NCBI GenBank assembly: GCA_028702365.1
Contig: JAQVOZ010000104.1
Span: 1-5,626 of the forward strand
From: Candidatus Omnitrophota bacterium
GTDB taxonomy: Bacteria; Omnitrophota; Gorgyraeia; Duberdicusellales; 4484-171
Direction of reading: 5' to 3'
DNA length: 5,626 bases
Notes under the pieces: generated by a model
What the model was told of the DNA's origin: nothing
The model's database searches: none
The model's input: the letters and a program-made list of their open reading frames with translations, nothing else
In this document: piece after piece, positions 1 to 5,626 of the stretch
How positions within the stretch are numbered: position 1 is the first letter of the stretch
How the letters are laid out: every line of letters begins with the position of its first letter
Position numbers and translations under genes: made by a program

Positions 1-585
1 GACATTGTTTTTTCCGTAGGCCCCGCCGGAACGGGAAAAACTTACCTGGCGATGGCAATGGCCGTCAATTACCTTATGGAAAAGAAAGTAGGAAGAATAA
101 TCTTAACGCGGCCGGCAATTGAAGCAGGCGAGTCTCTTGGATTCTTGCCGGGTGATATGTATGAAAAGTTGGGGCCGTATCTTCGTCCGCTGTATGACGC
201 GCTTTACGATATGATGGAAGCAGAAACTATCGAAGACTACATAGAAACAGGAGTAATTGAAGTTGCTCCTTTAGCCTATATGCGCGGGAGAACCCTTAAT
301 AATGCGTTTATCATTCTTGATGAAGCGCAAAACTGCACGTCTGAACAACTGAAGATGTTTATTACCCGTTTTGGTTTTGATTCAAAAGCCATAATAACCG
401 GCGATATAACGCAAAGCGATTTGGCGGGAGGCAAGCCTATTGGCCTTATAGAAGGCATAGACATTTTAAAGCCCATAAAAGATATAAGGTTTATTTCTTT
501 AGGGAGAAAAGACGTCGTCCGGCATCCCCTGGTGCAGAAAATAATTGAGGCATATGAAAATTTTTTCAGAGAGAAAACAATTTAA
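1..585 (+). CDS. phoH: PhoH-like ATPase (PhoH/YbeZ), 5'-truncated by the window edge
   Basis: Frame 1 is open from the first base, so the gene enters from upstream; 194 residues remain of a family usually about 310-350 long. The visible part is the whole P-loop NTPase core. The Walker A motif GPAGTGKT is at fragment residues 7-14, the Walker B motif ILDEAQN has its Asp at about residue 107, and the sensor-like GDITQSD starts at about residue 134. The stretch TRPAIEAGESLGFLPGD is typical of PhoH. The missing N-terminus would hold the small RNA-binding-like domain. An internal ATG at 52 lies after Walker A and cannot be the true start. PhoH/YbeZ is a cytoplasmic ATPase, probably RNA-associated, and E. 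coli YbeZ is linked to YbeY in ribosome and rRNA quality control; ybeY is two genes downstream here. The 3' end overlaps the next gene by 32 bases. The family call is secure; the substrate is not known from sequence. Confidence 0.96.
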   Translation, partial: DIVFSVGPAGTGKTYLAMAMAVNYLMEKKVGRIILTRPAIEAGESLGFLPGDMYEKLGPYLRPLYDALYDMMEAETIEDYIETGVIEVAPLAYMRGRTLNNAFIILDEAQNCTSEQLKMFITRFGFDSKAIITGDITQSDLAGGKPIGLIEGIDILKPIKDIRFISLGRKDVVRHPLVQKIIEAYENFFREKTI

Positions 586-1939
586 CATAATTTCGCAGAT
601 TTTTTTAACGGCTATTTTCTTTATAGTTTCGGGTGTAGTATTTTTTAAATACTCGATAGATATATCGCCGCTTATATTCGCATTTTTGCTCGTTTTATAC
701 GCAGCTTTCTTTAAGAAAATAAATGTATCAATTTATCCCCATGACTTATGCTTGCTCGCTGCTTTGGCTGTTTTTGTTTCTATTTTTGTAGCTATTACGC
801 TTCGCCTTCCTGGTTACGCTATCCCGGCAATCGGCTTTACCATATTGATTACGCTTTTGTTCGATAACCTGGAATTTTCGTTTCTTTTTTCACTTTTTTT
901 CTTTTCTCTTGGCGCAAGCATTGAGGGAGGAAATTTAACTGTAGGAACCAGTTTGTTTGCGGGCGCGCTAAGCGCGGCGTTACTTTCTTTCCGGGTAAGA
1001 AAGAGGTTTGAAGTAATAAAAGCGGGGGTAATTTCTGGTTTTATCCAGTTTCTGGTTTATTTTATTATCGAAAAGGTAAAGAATGAGCAGGGTTTTGGTG
1101 AAGGAGTTAGGCTTGATTTAAATCTTTTAACAATATGCTTTTTAAACGGTGTAGCAGCGTCGGTAGTTTTGATAATCCTTCCTATTTTCGAATATATTTT
1201 TAGAGTTGTTACTAATCCGTCTTTACTTGAATTGTCCGACCTGAACCATCCTTTGCTTCGGAGATTAATACTTGAGGCCCCCGGTACATATCAGCATTCT
1301 TTGGTTGTTGCAAATTTAAGCGAGGCAGCTGCGGAGTCAATCGGCGCAAATGCGCTGCTTGCGCGGGTGGGCTCTTATTATCACGATGTAGGTAAAATGA
1401 TAAAGCCGAATTATTTTGTAGAAAATATAATAGGAGTTAAAGACGTGCATAAAGACCTGAAACCTTCGATGAGCAAGCTGATTATCGTAAATCACGTAAA
1501 AGACGGGGTGGACCTTGCCAAAAAATACCGTATTAACCCGAGAATAATAGATTTTATAAGCGAGCATCATGGAAAAACTCTTGTGTATTATTTTTATCAA
1601 AGAGCAAAAGAGCTTGAGCCCGGGGAAAGCCACGAAGAAGAATACCGCTATGGCGGGCCGAAGCCTCAAAGTAAAGAAACTGCCATTGTTTCTTTAGCCG
1701 ATACAATTGAAGCGCTCTCGCGCACGCTTGATGAGCCCACACCATCCCGGCTTGAAGAAATGGTAAGAGACGTTGTCAGGAAAAGATTCAGGGAGGGCGA
1801 ACTCGATGAAAGCAACCTTACGCTTAAAGACCTTGAAAAAATTACGCAAAAATTTGTCCATGTCCTTAATGCGCTTTTCCATACCCGCATAAATTATCCT
1901 AAAGATGACTCAGACCAAAGACAAAAGACCAAGGATTAA
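554..1939 (+). CDS. 7TM-HD domain phosphohydrolase, PgpH/YqfF family (probable c-di-AMP phosphodiesterase), short form without ectodomain
   Basis: This 461-residue membrane protein has about 7-8 hydrophobic segments (near residues 11-31, 37-53, 64-83, 91-103, 108-123, 131-146, 155-172 and 191-216) followed by a cytoplasmic HD domain. Metal-site residues are intact: H248 (GTYQHS), H277-D278 (YYHDVGK), H314 (VNHVKDG), H338-H339 (SEHHGKT) and D383 (SLADT). The context matches YqfF/PgpH, whose Listeria member hydrolyses c-di-AMP to pApA; that activity is inferred here. Full-length relatives are about 700 residues with an extracytoplasmic 7TMR-HDED domain between TM1 and TM2. Here that loop is only a few residues, so the ectodomain is absent. 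I chose ATG 554, preceded by GAGG at 547-550 with a short 3-base spacer. TTG 545 would add three residues but has no ribosome-binding site. The gene overlaps phoH by 32 bases, and ybeY follows closely. Confidence 0.93.
   Translation: MKIFSERKQFNIISQIFLTAIFFIVSGVVFFKYSIDISPLIFAFLLVLYAAFFKKINVSIYPHDLCLLAALAVFVSIFVAITLRLPGYAIPAIGFTILITLLFDNLEFSFLFSLFFFSLGASIEGGNLTVGTSLFAGALSAALLSFRVRKRFEVIKAGVISGFIQFLVYFIIEKVKNEQGFGEGVRLDLNLLTICFLNGVAASVVLIILPIFEYIFRVVTNPSLLELSDLNHPLLRRLILEAPGTYQHSLVVANLSEAAAESIGANALLARVGSYYHDVGKMIKPNYFVENIIGVKDVHKDLKPSMSKLIIVNHVKDGVDLAKKYRINPRIIDFISEHHGKTLVYYFYQRAKELEPGESHEEEYRYGGPKPQSKETAIVSLADTIEALSRTLDEPTPSRLEEMVRDVVRKRFREGELDESNLTLKDLEKITQKFVHVLNALFHTRINYPKDDSDQRQKTKD
1931..1935 (+). 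promoter_or_regulatory. Shine-Dalgarno favouring the TTG start of ybeY
   Basis: AAGGA lies 8 bases before TTG 1944 and just before the TAA (1937-1939) of the HD gene. It is the only good ribosome-binding site near the ybeY start and argues for TTG 1944 over ATG 1905, which is preceded by TCCTAAAG with no purine-rich core. Ribosomes ending the HD gene could re-initiate here. Confidence 0.55.
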
Positions 1940-1943
1940 AGGC

Positions 1944-2402
1944 TTGATAGATATCGAAATAACCTGCCGCCAGCACCCAGCACGGATTAATTTCAAAAAC
2001 GTACGTATAATCTTACGGGAAATTCTTCTGCTGCTTGGTTTAAAAACTTTTTGTATTTCGGTTGTTTTTTGTGACAACAAATTTATAAGCAAGCTCAACC
2101 GAAAATTTTTTAAAAAATCCCACACGACAGATGTAATATCTTTTCCTTTGCAAGATGATGCAGTTTCGAAGTATCTCGGGGAAATAGTTATTTCTGTAGA
2201 GCAGGCAAAAAGAATGTGTGATGTTTATGGGAAAAAATGGCGTGAAGAATTAACCCTTTATCTTATACATGGAATTCTGCATCTTGTGGGATATAATGAT
2301 ATTAAGAAGAAAGAAAGAGCCGTTATGGAACGAAAGCAGGAAGAGATACTTTCAAAAATACTTAAAAAATATAAAAGAATAGTCGATAGCATAGGCAGAT
2401 AA
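1944..2402 (+). CDS. ybeY: Endoribonuclease YbeY (rRNA maturation factor), variant metal site
   Basis: YbeY is a metal-dependent single-strand endoribonuclease acting in 16S rRNA 3'-end maturation and ribosome quality control. From the TTG start the protein has 152 residues, normal for the family. It shows TTDVISFP (61-68), LGEIVIS (78-84) and the signature HGILHLVGYND (109-119). The usual signature ends in YDH, so the third metal ligand is Asp119 rather than His; the Arg matching E. coli Arg59 is Phe56. From memory, Bacteroidetes YbeY proteins carry a similar Asp variant, so it may be active. Start choice: TTG 1944 has AAGGA at 1931-1935 with 8-base spacing and gives an N-terminus (MIDIEI) like other YbeY proteins, just after the upstream stop. 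ATG 1905 would give 165 residues with a Lys/Arg-rich extension, overlap the upstream gene by 35 bases and lack a clear Shine-Dalgarno. The family call is secure; the start is about 65 percent for TTG. Confidence 0.93.
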   Translation: MIDIEITCRQHPARINFKNVRIILREILLLLGLKTFCISVVFCDNKFISKLNRKFFKKSHTTDVISFPLQDDAVSKYLGEIVISVEQAKRMCDVYGKKWREELTLYLIHGILHLVGYNDIKKKERAVMERKQEEILSKILKKYKRIVDSIGR

Positions 2403-2408
2403 TCCAAC

Positions 2409-3131
2409 ATGGTTACTAAAGATTTAGCTTTTGTACTAAAGCGCTACAATTTCAGGGAAACAAGCGTGATTGCTTCTTTTTATACGCAGAAATTCGGCAA
2501 AATCACCGGTATTTTAAAAGGGTTTTATACGCAAAAAAAAGAATTTGCCTCTCACCTTGATAGCTTAAGCCTTAACGAGATTGTTTTTTATCCAAAAAAA
2601 AGCGATGTATGGCTTGTTTCTTTTGCCGACCTTGTGCATGATTATGATTTTTTGCGCAGTGACCTTCCGCGGGCGAATGTTGCATCTATTTTTTTAAACC
2701 TGATAGACAAAACCATGCAGCCACTGGATAAAAACCTTGAAGTTTTTGAATTGCTGAGAGACTGCCTTTTTTCCCTTAAAGAGGAAAGCGCAAGAAAAGC
2801 TTTGTATGTTTTTCTTATAAAATTTTTGACTCTTTCCGGATTTAAGCCGGAATTCGGCAAATGCCTTATCTGCCATAAACCAGTTGATGAAGAAACATTA
2901 TTCAGCGTATCGCGGGGAGGGCTTGTGTGCAAAGAATGCGGGACAAGAGACCAGGATACAAGAAAAATTGGCGCAGATACTATTGCTTCTTTATTTTATA
3001 TCCAAAACAACGATTTTTCTCTGGCGCTTAGAATTAAACCGACGCTAGAGTGTGAAAAAGAAATGGTTTATATATTAAGAGAGTTTCTTTGCTGCCATTT
3101 GGACATTGATATTTCACCTAAACTTTCATAG
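2409..3131 (+). CDS. recO: DNA repair protein RecO
   Basis: RecO is the RecF-pathway mediator that binds DNA and SSB, anneals strands and helps load RecA with RecR. The 240-residue length is standard. The N-terminal OB fold covers about residues 1-80, opening with the typical pattern of an early KRYNFRETS and then YTQKFGKITGILKG. A helical domain follows, with a zinc-finger insert at C152-x2-C155 and C174-x2-C177 (CLIC and CKEC), as in many bacterial RecO proteins. The gene starts 6 bases after the ybeY stop. No good Shine-Dalgarno precedes ATG 2409 (only a distant AGG near 2393-2395), so translation may depend on coupling with ybeY. In many bacteria dgkA, cdd and era sit between ybeY and recO; they are missing here. 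The coding sequence holds two A8 runs (2533-2540 and 2594-2601). The call rests on overall similarity plus the zinc motif and operon position. Confidence 0.92.
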   Translation: MVTKDLAFVLKRYNFRETSVIASFYTQKFGKITGILKGFYTQKKEFASHLDSLSLNEIVFYPKKSDVWLVSFADLVHDYDFLRSDLPRANVASIFLNLIDKTMQPLDKNLEVFELLRDCLFSLKEESARKALYVFLIKFLTLSGFKPEFGKCLICHKPVDEETLFSVSRGGLVCKECGTRDQDTRKIGADTIASLFYIQNNDFSLALRIKPTLECEKEMVYILREFLCCHLDIDISPKLS

Positions 3132-3137
3132 AACTTC

Positions 3138-3146
3138 TGGTATAAT
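3138..3146 (+). promoter_or_regulatory. Extended -10 promoter driving queF, predicted leaderless transcript
   Basis: TGG followed by the consensus TATAAT (3141-3146) forms an extended -10 element (TGn-TATAAT). It begins 6 bases after the recO stop. No -35 hexamer resembling TTGACA is visible 16-18 bases upstream (the sequence there is near CTAAAC), which is common for extended -10 promoters. Counting 7 bases downstream places the transcription start at about 3153-3154, on or next to the queF ATG at 3154, and no Shine-Dalgarno sequence lies between. The transcript is therefore predicted to be leaderless or nearly so. The -10 match is seen directly; promoter activity is inferred. Confidence 0.75.
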
Positions 3147-3153
3147 AGCGACT

Positions 3154-3585
3154 ATGATTTACGAAGATAGACATATTGACCCGCTTGAAGAAAAAGCCAA
3201 GAGAACCATAGGCAAAACCTATCTATCAAAAGATATAGATAGCTCTATCTTGCAAACTATCAAATACGAATATCCCGGACGTAAAATAAGCGTGGACTTA
3301 AATACAACTGAATTTACTTCAATCTGCCCCTTTTCAGGCCTTCCTGATTTTGCTAACCTTACTATTAACTATGTGCCCCGCAAAAAACTCATTGAGCTTA
3401 AATCTTTAAAGTATTATCTTTATTCTTACCGTAATATAAAAATATATAACGAGCACGTGGTAAATAAGGTAATTGAGGACTTGAAAAAAGTACTGAATCC
3501 TTACGAGATAACCATAACTGCAGAATTTACGGTAAGGGGCGGCATAAAGAACAGGGTACAAGCCGCATTCAAGAGCAAGAATTAA
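3154..3585 (+). CDS. queF: NADPH-dependent 7-cyano-7-deazaguanine reductase QueF (short type)
   Basis: QueF reduces the nitrile of preQ0 to preQ1 with NADPH, a late cytoplasmic step before tRNA insertion in queuosine synthesis. The 143-residue protein is the unimodular T-fold type, like B. subtilis QueF. The catalytic cysteine is C58 in FTSICPFSG, with the conserved D65 (LPDF) close behind. The QueF motif E(L/S)KSLKYY is at 81-88 and RGGI at 128-131. The usual FHE becomes YNE (98-100): substrate-binding Glu100 is kept, while the neighbouring His is Asn99. ATG 3154 is preferred over the in-frame TTG 3106, which would add 16 unconserved residues and begin inside recO. A consensus -10 box directly upstream supports that start. 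No other queuosine genes or preQ1 riboswitch are in the window; only 22 bases separate it from recO, too few for a riboswitch. Confidence 0.95.
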   Translation: MIYEDRHIDPLEEKAKRTIGKTYLSKDIDSSILQTIKYEYPGRKISVDLNTTEFTSICPFSGLPDFANLTINYVPRKKLIELKSLKYYLYSYRNIKIYNEHVVNKVIEDLKKVLNPYEITITAEFTVRGGIKNRVQAAFKSKN

Positions 3586-3600
3586 ACCACCTTAGTTGCA

Positions 3601-5310
3601 ATGAAAAACCAGGAAGTCTCACATATTTTCAGGGATATTGCCAAAATACTTGAGCTAAAAGGAGAAAATATTTTTAGAATCCGGGCCTATGAACGCGCAG
3701 CCCAGGCAATAGATAATTTGCAGGAAGGCCTTGAAGAGATAATTGAAAAGGGAGAGCTTACTTCAATGCCCGGCATTGGCGCAGATTTATCGGCAAAAAT
3801 TAAAGAAATTGTAGCGACTGGCCGGCTTAAATATTACGAAGAGCTTAAGAAGAAAACTCCACAGGGCCTTATGGCGATGATGGAGATACCCGGCCTTGGC
3901 CCGAAAACAGTTAAAAAGCTTTATGAGCAGTTAAAAATAGATACTGTAGGGAAATTGGAAGCGGCTGCAAAAAGCGGTAAGCTTTTAAAGCTCGAAGGCG
4001 TAAGGGAAAAAACTGAAGATAATATTTTACGAGGCATTAATCTTGTAAGAAAAGGCGCAGACCGGCAGCCGCTTAATTTAGGCTTACGGCTTTCGAAAAG
4101 TTTCGTCGATAAGTTAAAAGGAATGAAAGAGATAGATGATATTGAGGTGGCTGGTTCGGTAAGAAGAAAGAAAGACACCATAAAAGACATAGACATACTT
4201 GTCACCTCAAGGAAACCCAAAGAAATAATGGATAAGTTCATACATCTTGATTTGGTAAAAGAGGTTTTGGCGCACGGAGAAACAAAGTCTTCGGTGATAG
4301 CCAAAGAAAATAATATGCAGGTAGACTTGCGCGTCCTCGAACACGAAAGCTTCGGCTCAGCGCTTTTATATTTTACCGGCTCAAAAGAATTTAATATACG
4401 CCTTCGCCAGCTTGCGATAAAAATGGGGTATAAAGTAAATGAGTACGGGGTATTTAAGAAAAATAAAAAGCTTGCCGGAAAAACCGAAGAAGATATTTTT
4501 TCATTATTAAAAATGGCTTATATCCCTCCGGAATTAAGAGAGGACAGAGGCGAAATAGACGCTGCGCGGAAAAACAAATTGCCTAAGCTTATTGAGCTAA
4601 AAGATGTTAAGGGAGATTTTCATATACACTCAAAATACAGCGACGGCCTTTCTTCTATCGCCGATATTGCAAAAAAACTGGAAGAATTCAATTACGAATA
4701 TGCGGCAATATGCGATCATTCCCAGAGCCTTAAGATTGCAGGCGGACTTTCGGAAAAAGAAGTTTACAAAAAACTTAAGGAGCTTAAAAAGGTAAACCAA
4801 AAAAGCAAAATAAAACTTTTTGCCGGAACTGAAGTTGACATAACTTCAGAGGGCACGCTTGATTATCCGAAGAGCATTCTTAGGGAATTTGATGTGGTTG
4901 TCGCAGCCGTGCATTCCGGATTTAAACAAACCAAAGCGCAGCTTACAAAACGGATTGTTAACGCCTGCAAAAACAGATATACAAACATTATAGCTCATCC
5001 AACAGGCCGTCTTTGGGGTGCGCGGGAAGCTTACGATATCGATATCGATGAAGTTTGCCGCGCGGCAGCTGACAACCAGGTGGCTTTAGAGATAAATTGT
5101 TATCCTCAAAGGTTAGACTTAAATGATATCAATGTAATGAGAGTTAAAAAACATGGCGTAAAAATCGCATTAGGCACAGACAGCCATCAGCTTGACCAAT
5201 TGTGGTCTATGGAGCTGGGCGTTAGTGTGGCCAGGCGGGGGTGGCTGGAGAAGGGTGATATTATAAACTGTTTTTCTTTAAATGAGGTAATCAAATGGTT
5301 AAAAAAATAA
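3601..5310 (+). CDS. polX: DNA polymerase/3'-5' exonuclease PolX
   Basis: PolX is a bacterial family X DNA polymerase for gap filling in base-excision-type repair, fused to a PHP metal-dependent 3'-5' exonuclease. The 569 residues match the usual 570-575. The N-terminal 8-kDa-like region carries two helix-hairpin-helix motifs (MPGIGADLSAKI, 55-66 and IPGLGPKTVKKL, 96-107). The nucleotidyltransferase core has GS at 185-186, catalytic Asp196 and Asp198 (KDIDILV) and a third Asp242 (QVDLRV), plus YFTGS at 257-261. The C-terminal PHP domain is complete: DFHIHSKYSDG (339-349), CDHS (371-374), E411, H438, H466 (AHPTGR), EINCYP (497-502) and GTDSH (525-529). Both activities should therefore be intact. 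It starts 15 bases after the queF stop with no Shine-Dalgarno, so coupling to queF or a non-canonical start is likely. The end overlaps apbE by 16 bases. Confidence 0.97.
   Translation: MKNQEVSHIFRDIAKILELKGENIFRIRAYERAAQAIDNLQEGLEEIIEKGELTSMPGIGADLSAKIKEIVATGRLKYYEELKKKTPQGLMAMMEIPGLGPKTVKKLYEQLKIDTVGKLEAAAKSGKLLKLEGVREKTEDNILRGINLVRKGADRQPLNLGLRLSKSFVDKLKGMKEIDDIEVAGSVRRKKDTIKDIDILVTSRKPKEIMDKFIHLDLVKEVLAHGETKSSVIAKENNMQVDLRVLEHESFGSALLYFTGSKEFNIRLRQLAIKMGYKVNEYGVFKKNKKLAGKTEEDIFSLLKMAYIPPELREDRGEIDAARKNKLPKLIELKDVKGDFHIHSKYSDGLSSIADIAKKLEEFNYEYAAICDHSQSLKIAGGLSEKEVYKKLKELKKVNQKSKIKLFAGTEVDITSEGTLDYPKSILREFDVVVAAVHSGFKQTKAQLTKRIVNACKNRYTNIIAHPTGRLWGAREAYDIDIDEVCRAAADNQVALEINCYPQRLDLNDINVMRVKKHGVKIALGTDSHQLDQLWSMELGVSVARRGWLEKGDIINCFSLNEVIKWLKK
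5284..5287 (+). promoter_or_regulatory. Ribosome-binding site of apbE inside the polX 3' end
   Basis: GAGG lies 7 bases upstream of ATG 5295, optimal spacing for a Shine-Dalgarno sequence. It fixes the apbE start at 5295 rather than the in-frame ATG at 5349, and places initiation within the last codons of polX, so the two genes are probably translationally coupled. Confidence 0.7.
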
Positions 5311-5626
5311 AACCAGATTTAGTGTGCCAAAAGATTAAAATTAGCCATATGCTATCTGCCATCTGCTGTCTGTTTTCTACGCTTTGTTTTCTTTTCTTGT
5401 CCGGTTGCGCAAAGCCCATGCATAAAGATAAGTTTATAACCGCAGGCACTTCCCTGGAAGTTGCCTCAACGGATGCGCGGGCATCACAAGTAGTATATGA
5501 AGAATTCAAGCGTCTGGAAAAAATATTTAATTTCTATGATAAAGAGTTCGAGTTAAGCCGGCTCAATAATACTTATAACGTGCCCGTTAAAGTATCTCCG
5601 GAGTTGCTGGAAATTTTAAAACTGTC
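5295..5626 (+). CDS. apbE: FAD:protein FMN transferase ApbE, lipoprotein (3'-truncated by the window edge)
   Basis: ApbE covalently attaches FMN to Thr/Ser of redox proteins, such as NqrB/NqrC or RnfD/RnfG subunits, outside the cytoplasmic membrane. The first 110 residues are present of a family usually about 310-350. A basic N-region (MVKKIK), a hydrophobic core (about residues 19-36) and the lipobox LSGC with Cys38 mark a lipoprotein signal peptide. Ala at +2 does not suggest inner-membrane retention. After it come the ApbE N-terminal landmarks: AGTSLEV (50-56), EFKRLEKIFNFYD (70-82), ELSRLN (86-91) and VPVKVSPELLEIL (97-109). The flavin and Mg sites lie beyond the window end. Translation start ATG 5295 is supported by GAGG; ATG 5349 would give a signal peptide without its basic end. 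The signal-peptide region contains a degenerate 7-bp repeat. No flavinylated target gene is visible here. Confidence 0.9.
   Translation, partial: MVKKIKPDLVCQKIKISHMLSAICCLFSTLCFLFLSGCAKPMHKDKFITAGTSLEVASTDARASQVVYEEFKRLEKIFNFYDKEFELSRLNNTYNVPVKVSPELLEILKL
5344..5371 (+). repeat. Four imperfect tandem 7-bp units (consensus GCYATCT) in the apbE signal-peptide region
   Basis: The units are GCCATAT, GCTATCT, GCCATCT and GCTGTCT, each one or two bases from the consensus. They encode apbE residues 17-26, the start of the hydrophobic core. Because the unit is not a multiple of three, gain or loss of one unit would shift the reading frame. Confidence 0.6.

Noticed and set aside
1427..1432. TATAAT inside the HD-domain gene
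   Set aside because: It has no extended -10 TG, no -35 and no gene start downstream; expected by chance in AT-rich coding DNA.
1337..1890. Several open frames on the minus strand opposite the HD gene
   Set aside because: They overlap each other and a well-conserved gene, show no recognisable domains or ribosome-binding sites, and are antisense shadows.
1905..1943. ATG 1905 as the ybeY start
   Set aside because: It is possible, but lacks a Shine-Dalgarno, adds 13 basic residues not usual in YbeY and lengthens the overlap. TTG 1944 fits better; kept as an alternative.
3106..3111. TTGATA as a possible -35 box for queF, and TTG 3106 as an alternative queF start
   Set aside because: It is 29 bases from the -10 element, far beyond the 16-18 base spacing, and the extension it would add has no family similarity and lies in recO.
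3586..3594. ACCACCTTA before polX resembles the 16S anti-Shine-Dalgarno tail
   Set aside because: The match is short and partial, and on the coding strand it cannot pair with the 16S tail. Probably chance in a 15-base gap.
3921..4304. 127-codon open frame on the minus strand opposite polX
   Set aside because: Ser/Phe/Leu-rich composition is the reverse image of Lys/Glu-rich coding sequence; no motif or start signal.
5034..5047. Perfect 14-bp palindrome CGATATCGATATCG within polX
   Set aside because: It encodes alternating Asp-Ile in the PHP domain; GAT-ATC codon repetition creates the symmetry by itself, and it sits in the middle of the gene.

Overview
The window is a densely coding, moderately AT-rich stretch of bacterial chromosome with every gene on the + strand and no intergenic gap longer than about 25 bases. 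It has two blocks. The first (1-3131) is an RNA/DNA-maintenance and signalling operon: a 5'-truncated phoH (ybeZ) ATPase gene, a short 7TM-HD phosphohydrolase of the YqfF/PgpH family, the ybeY endoribonuclease gene and recO. The second (3138-5626) starts at its own promoter: queF (queuosine pathway), polX (family X DNA polymerase with a PHP nuclease domain), and the 5' part of an apbE lipoprotein gene (FAD:protein FMN transferase) cut by the window end.

The order phoH - yqfF/pgpH - ybeY - ... - recO is a widespread bacterial arrangement, best known from Firmicutes, where dgkA, cdd and era usually lie between ybeY and recO. Here those are absent and recO follows ybeY by 6 bases. Genes in the first block overlap or nearly abut (phoH/pgpH overlap by 32 bases), which points to co-transcription and translational coupling. 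phoH and ybeY both belong to ribosome/RNA quality control, the HD protein probably hydrolyses a cyclic dinucleotide, and RecO acts in RecF-pathway recombination.

The second block begins with an extended -10 promoter (TGG-TATAAT) so close to the queF ATG that the transcript is predicted to be leaderless. polX follows queF after 15 bases without a Shine-Dalgarno sequence. apbE overlaps the end of polX by 16 bases but has a good GAGG ribosome-binding site inside polX.

The organism is a bacterium. Gene content, AT-rich lysine-heavy proteins, the lipoprotein ApbE, the compact operon and mixed initiation signals would fit an uncultured lineage such as Omnitrophota or Elusimicrobiota, but this is a weak inference. 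All genes are recognisable housekeeping families. I see no mobile element, CRISPR array, RNA gene, rho-independent terminator or undescribed system. The points worth a second look are the ectodomain-less PgpH-like protein, the atypical metal site of YbeY, the leaderless queF promoter, and a heptanucleotide repeat in the apbE signal-peptide region.
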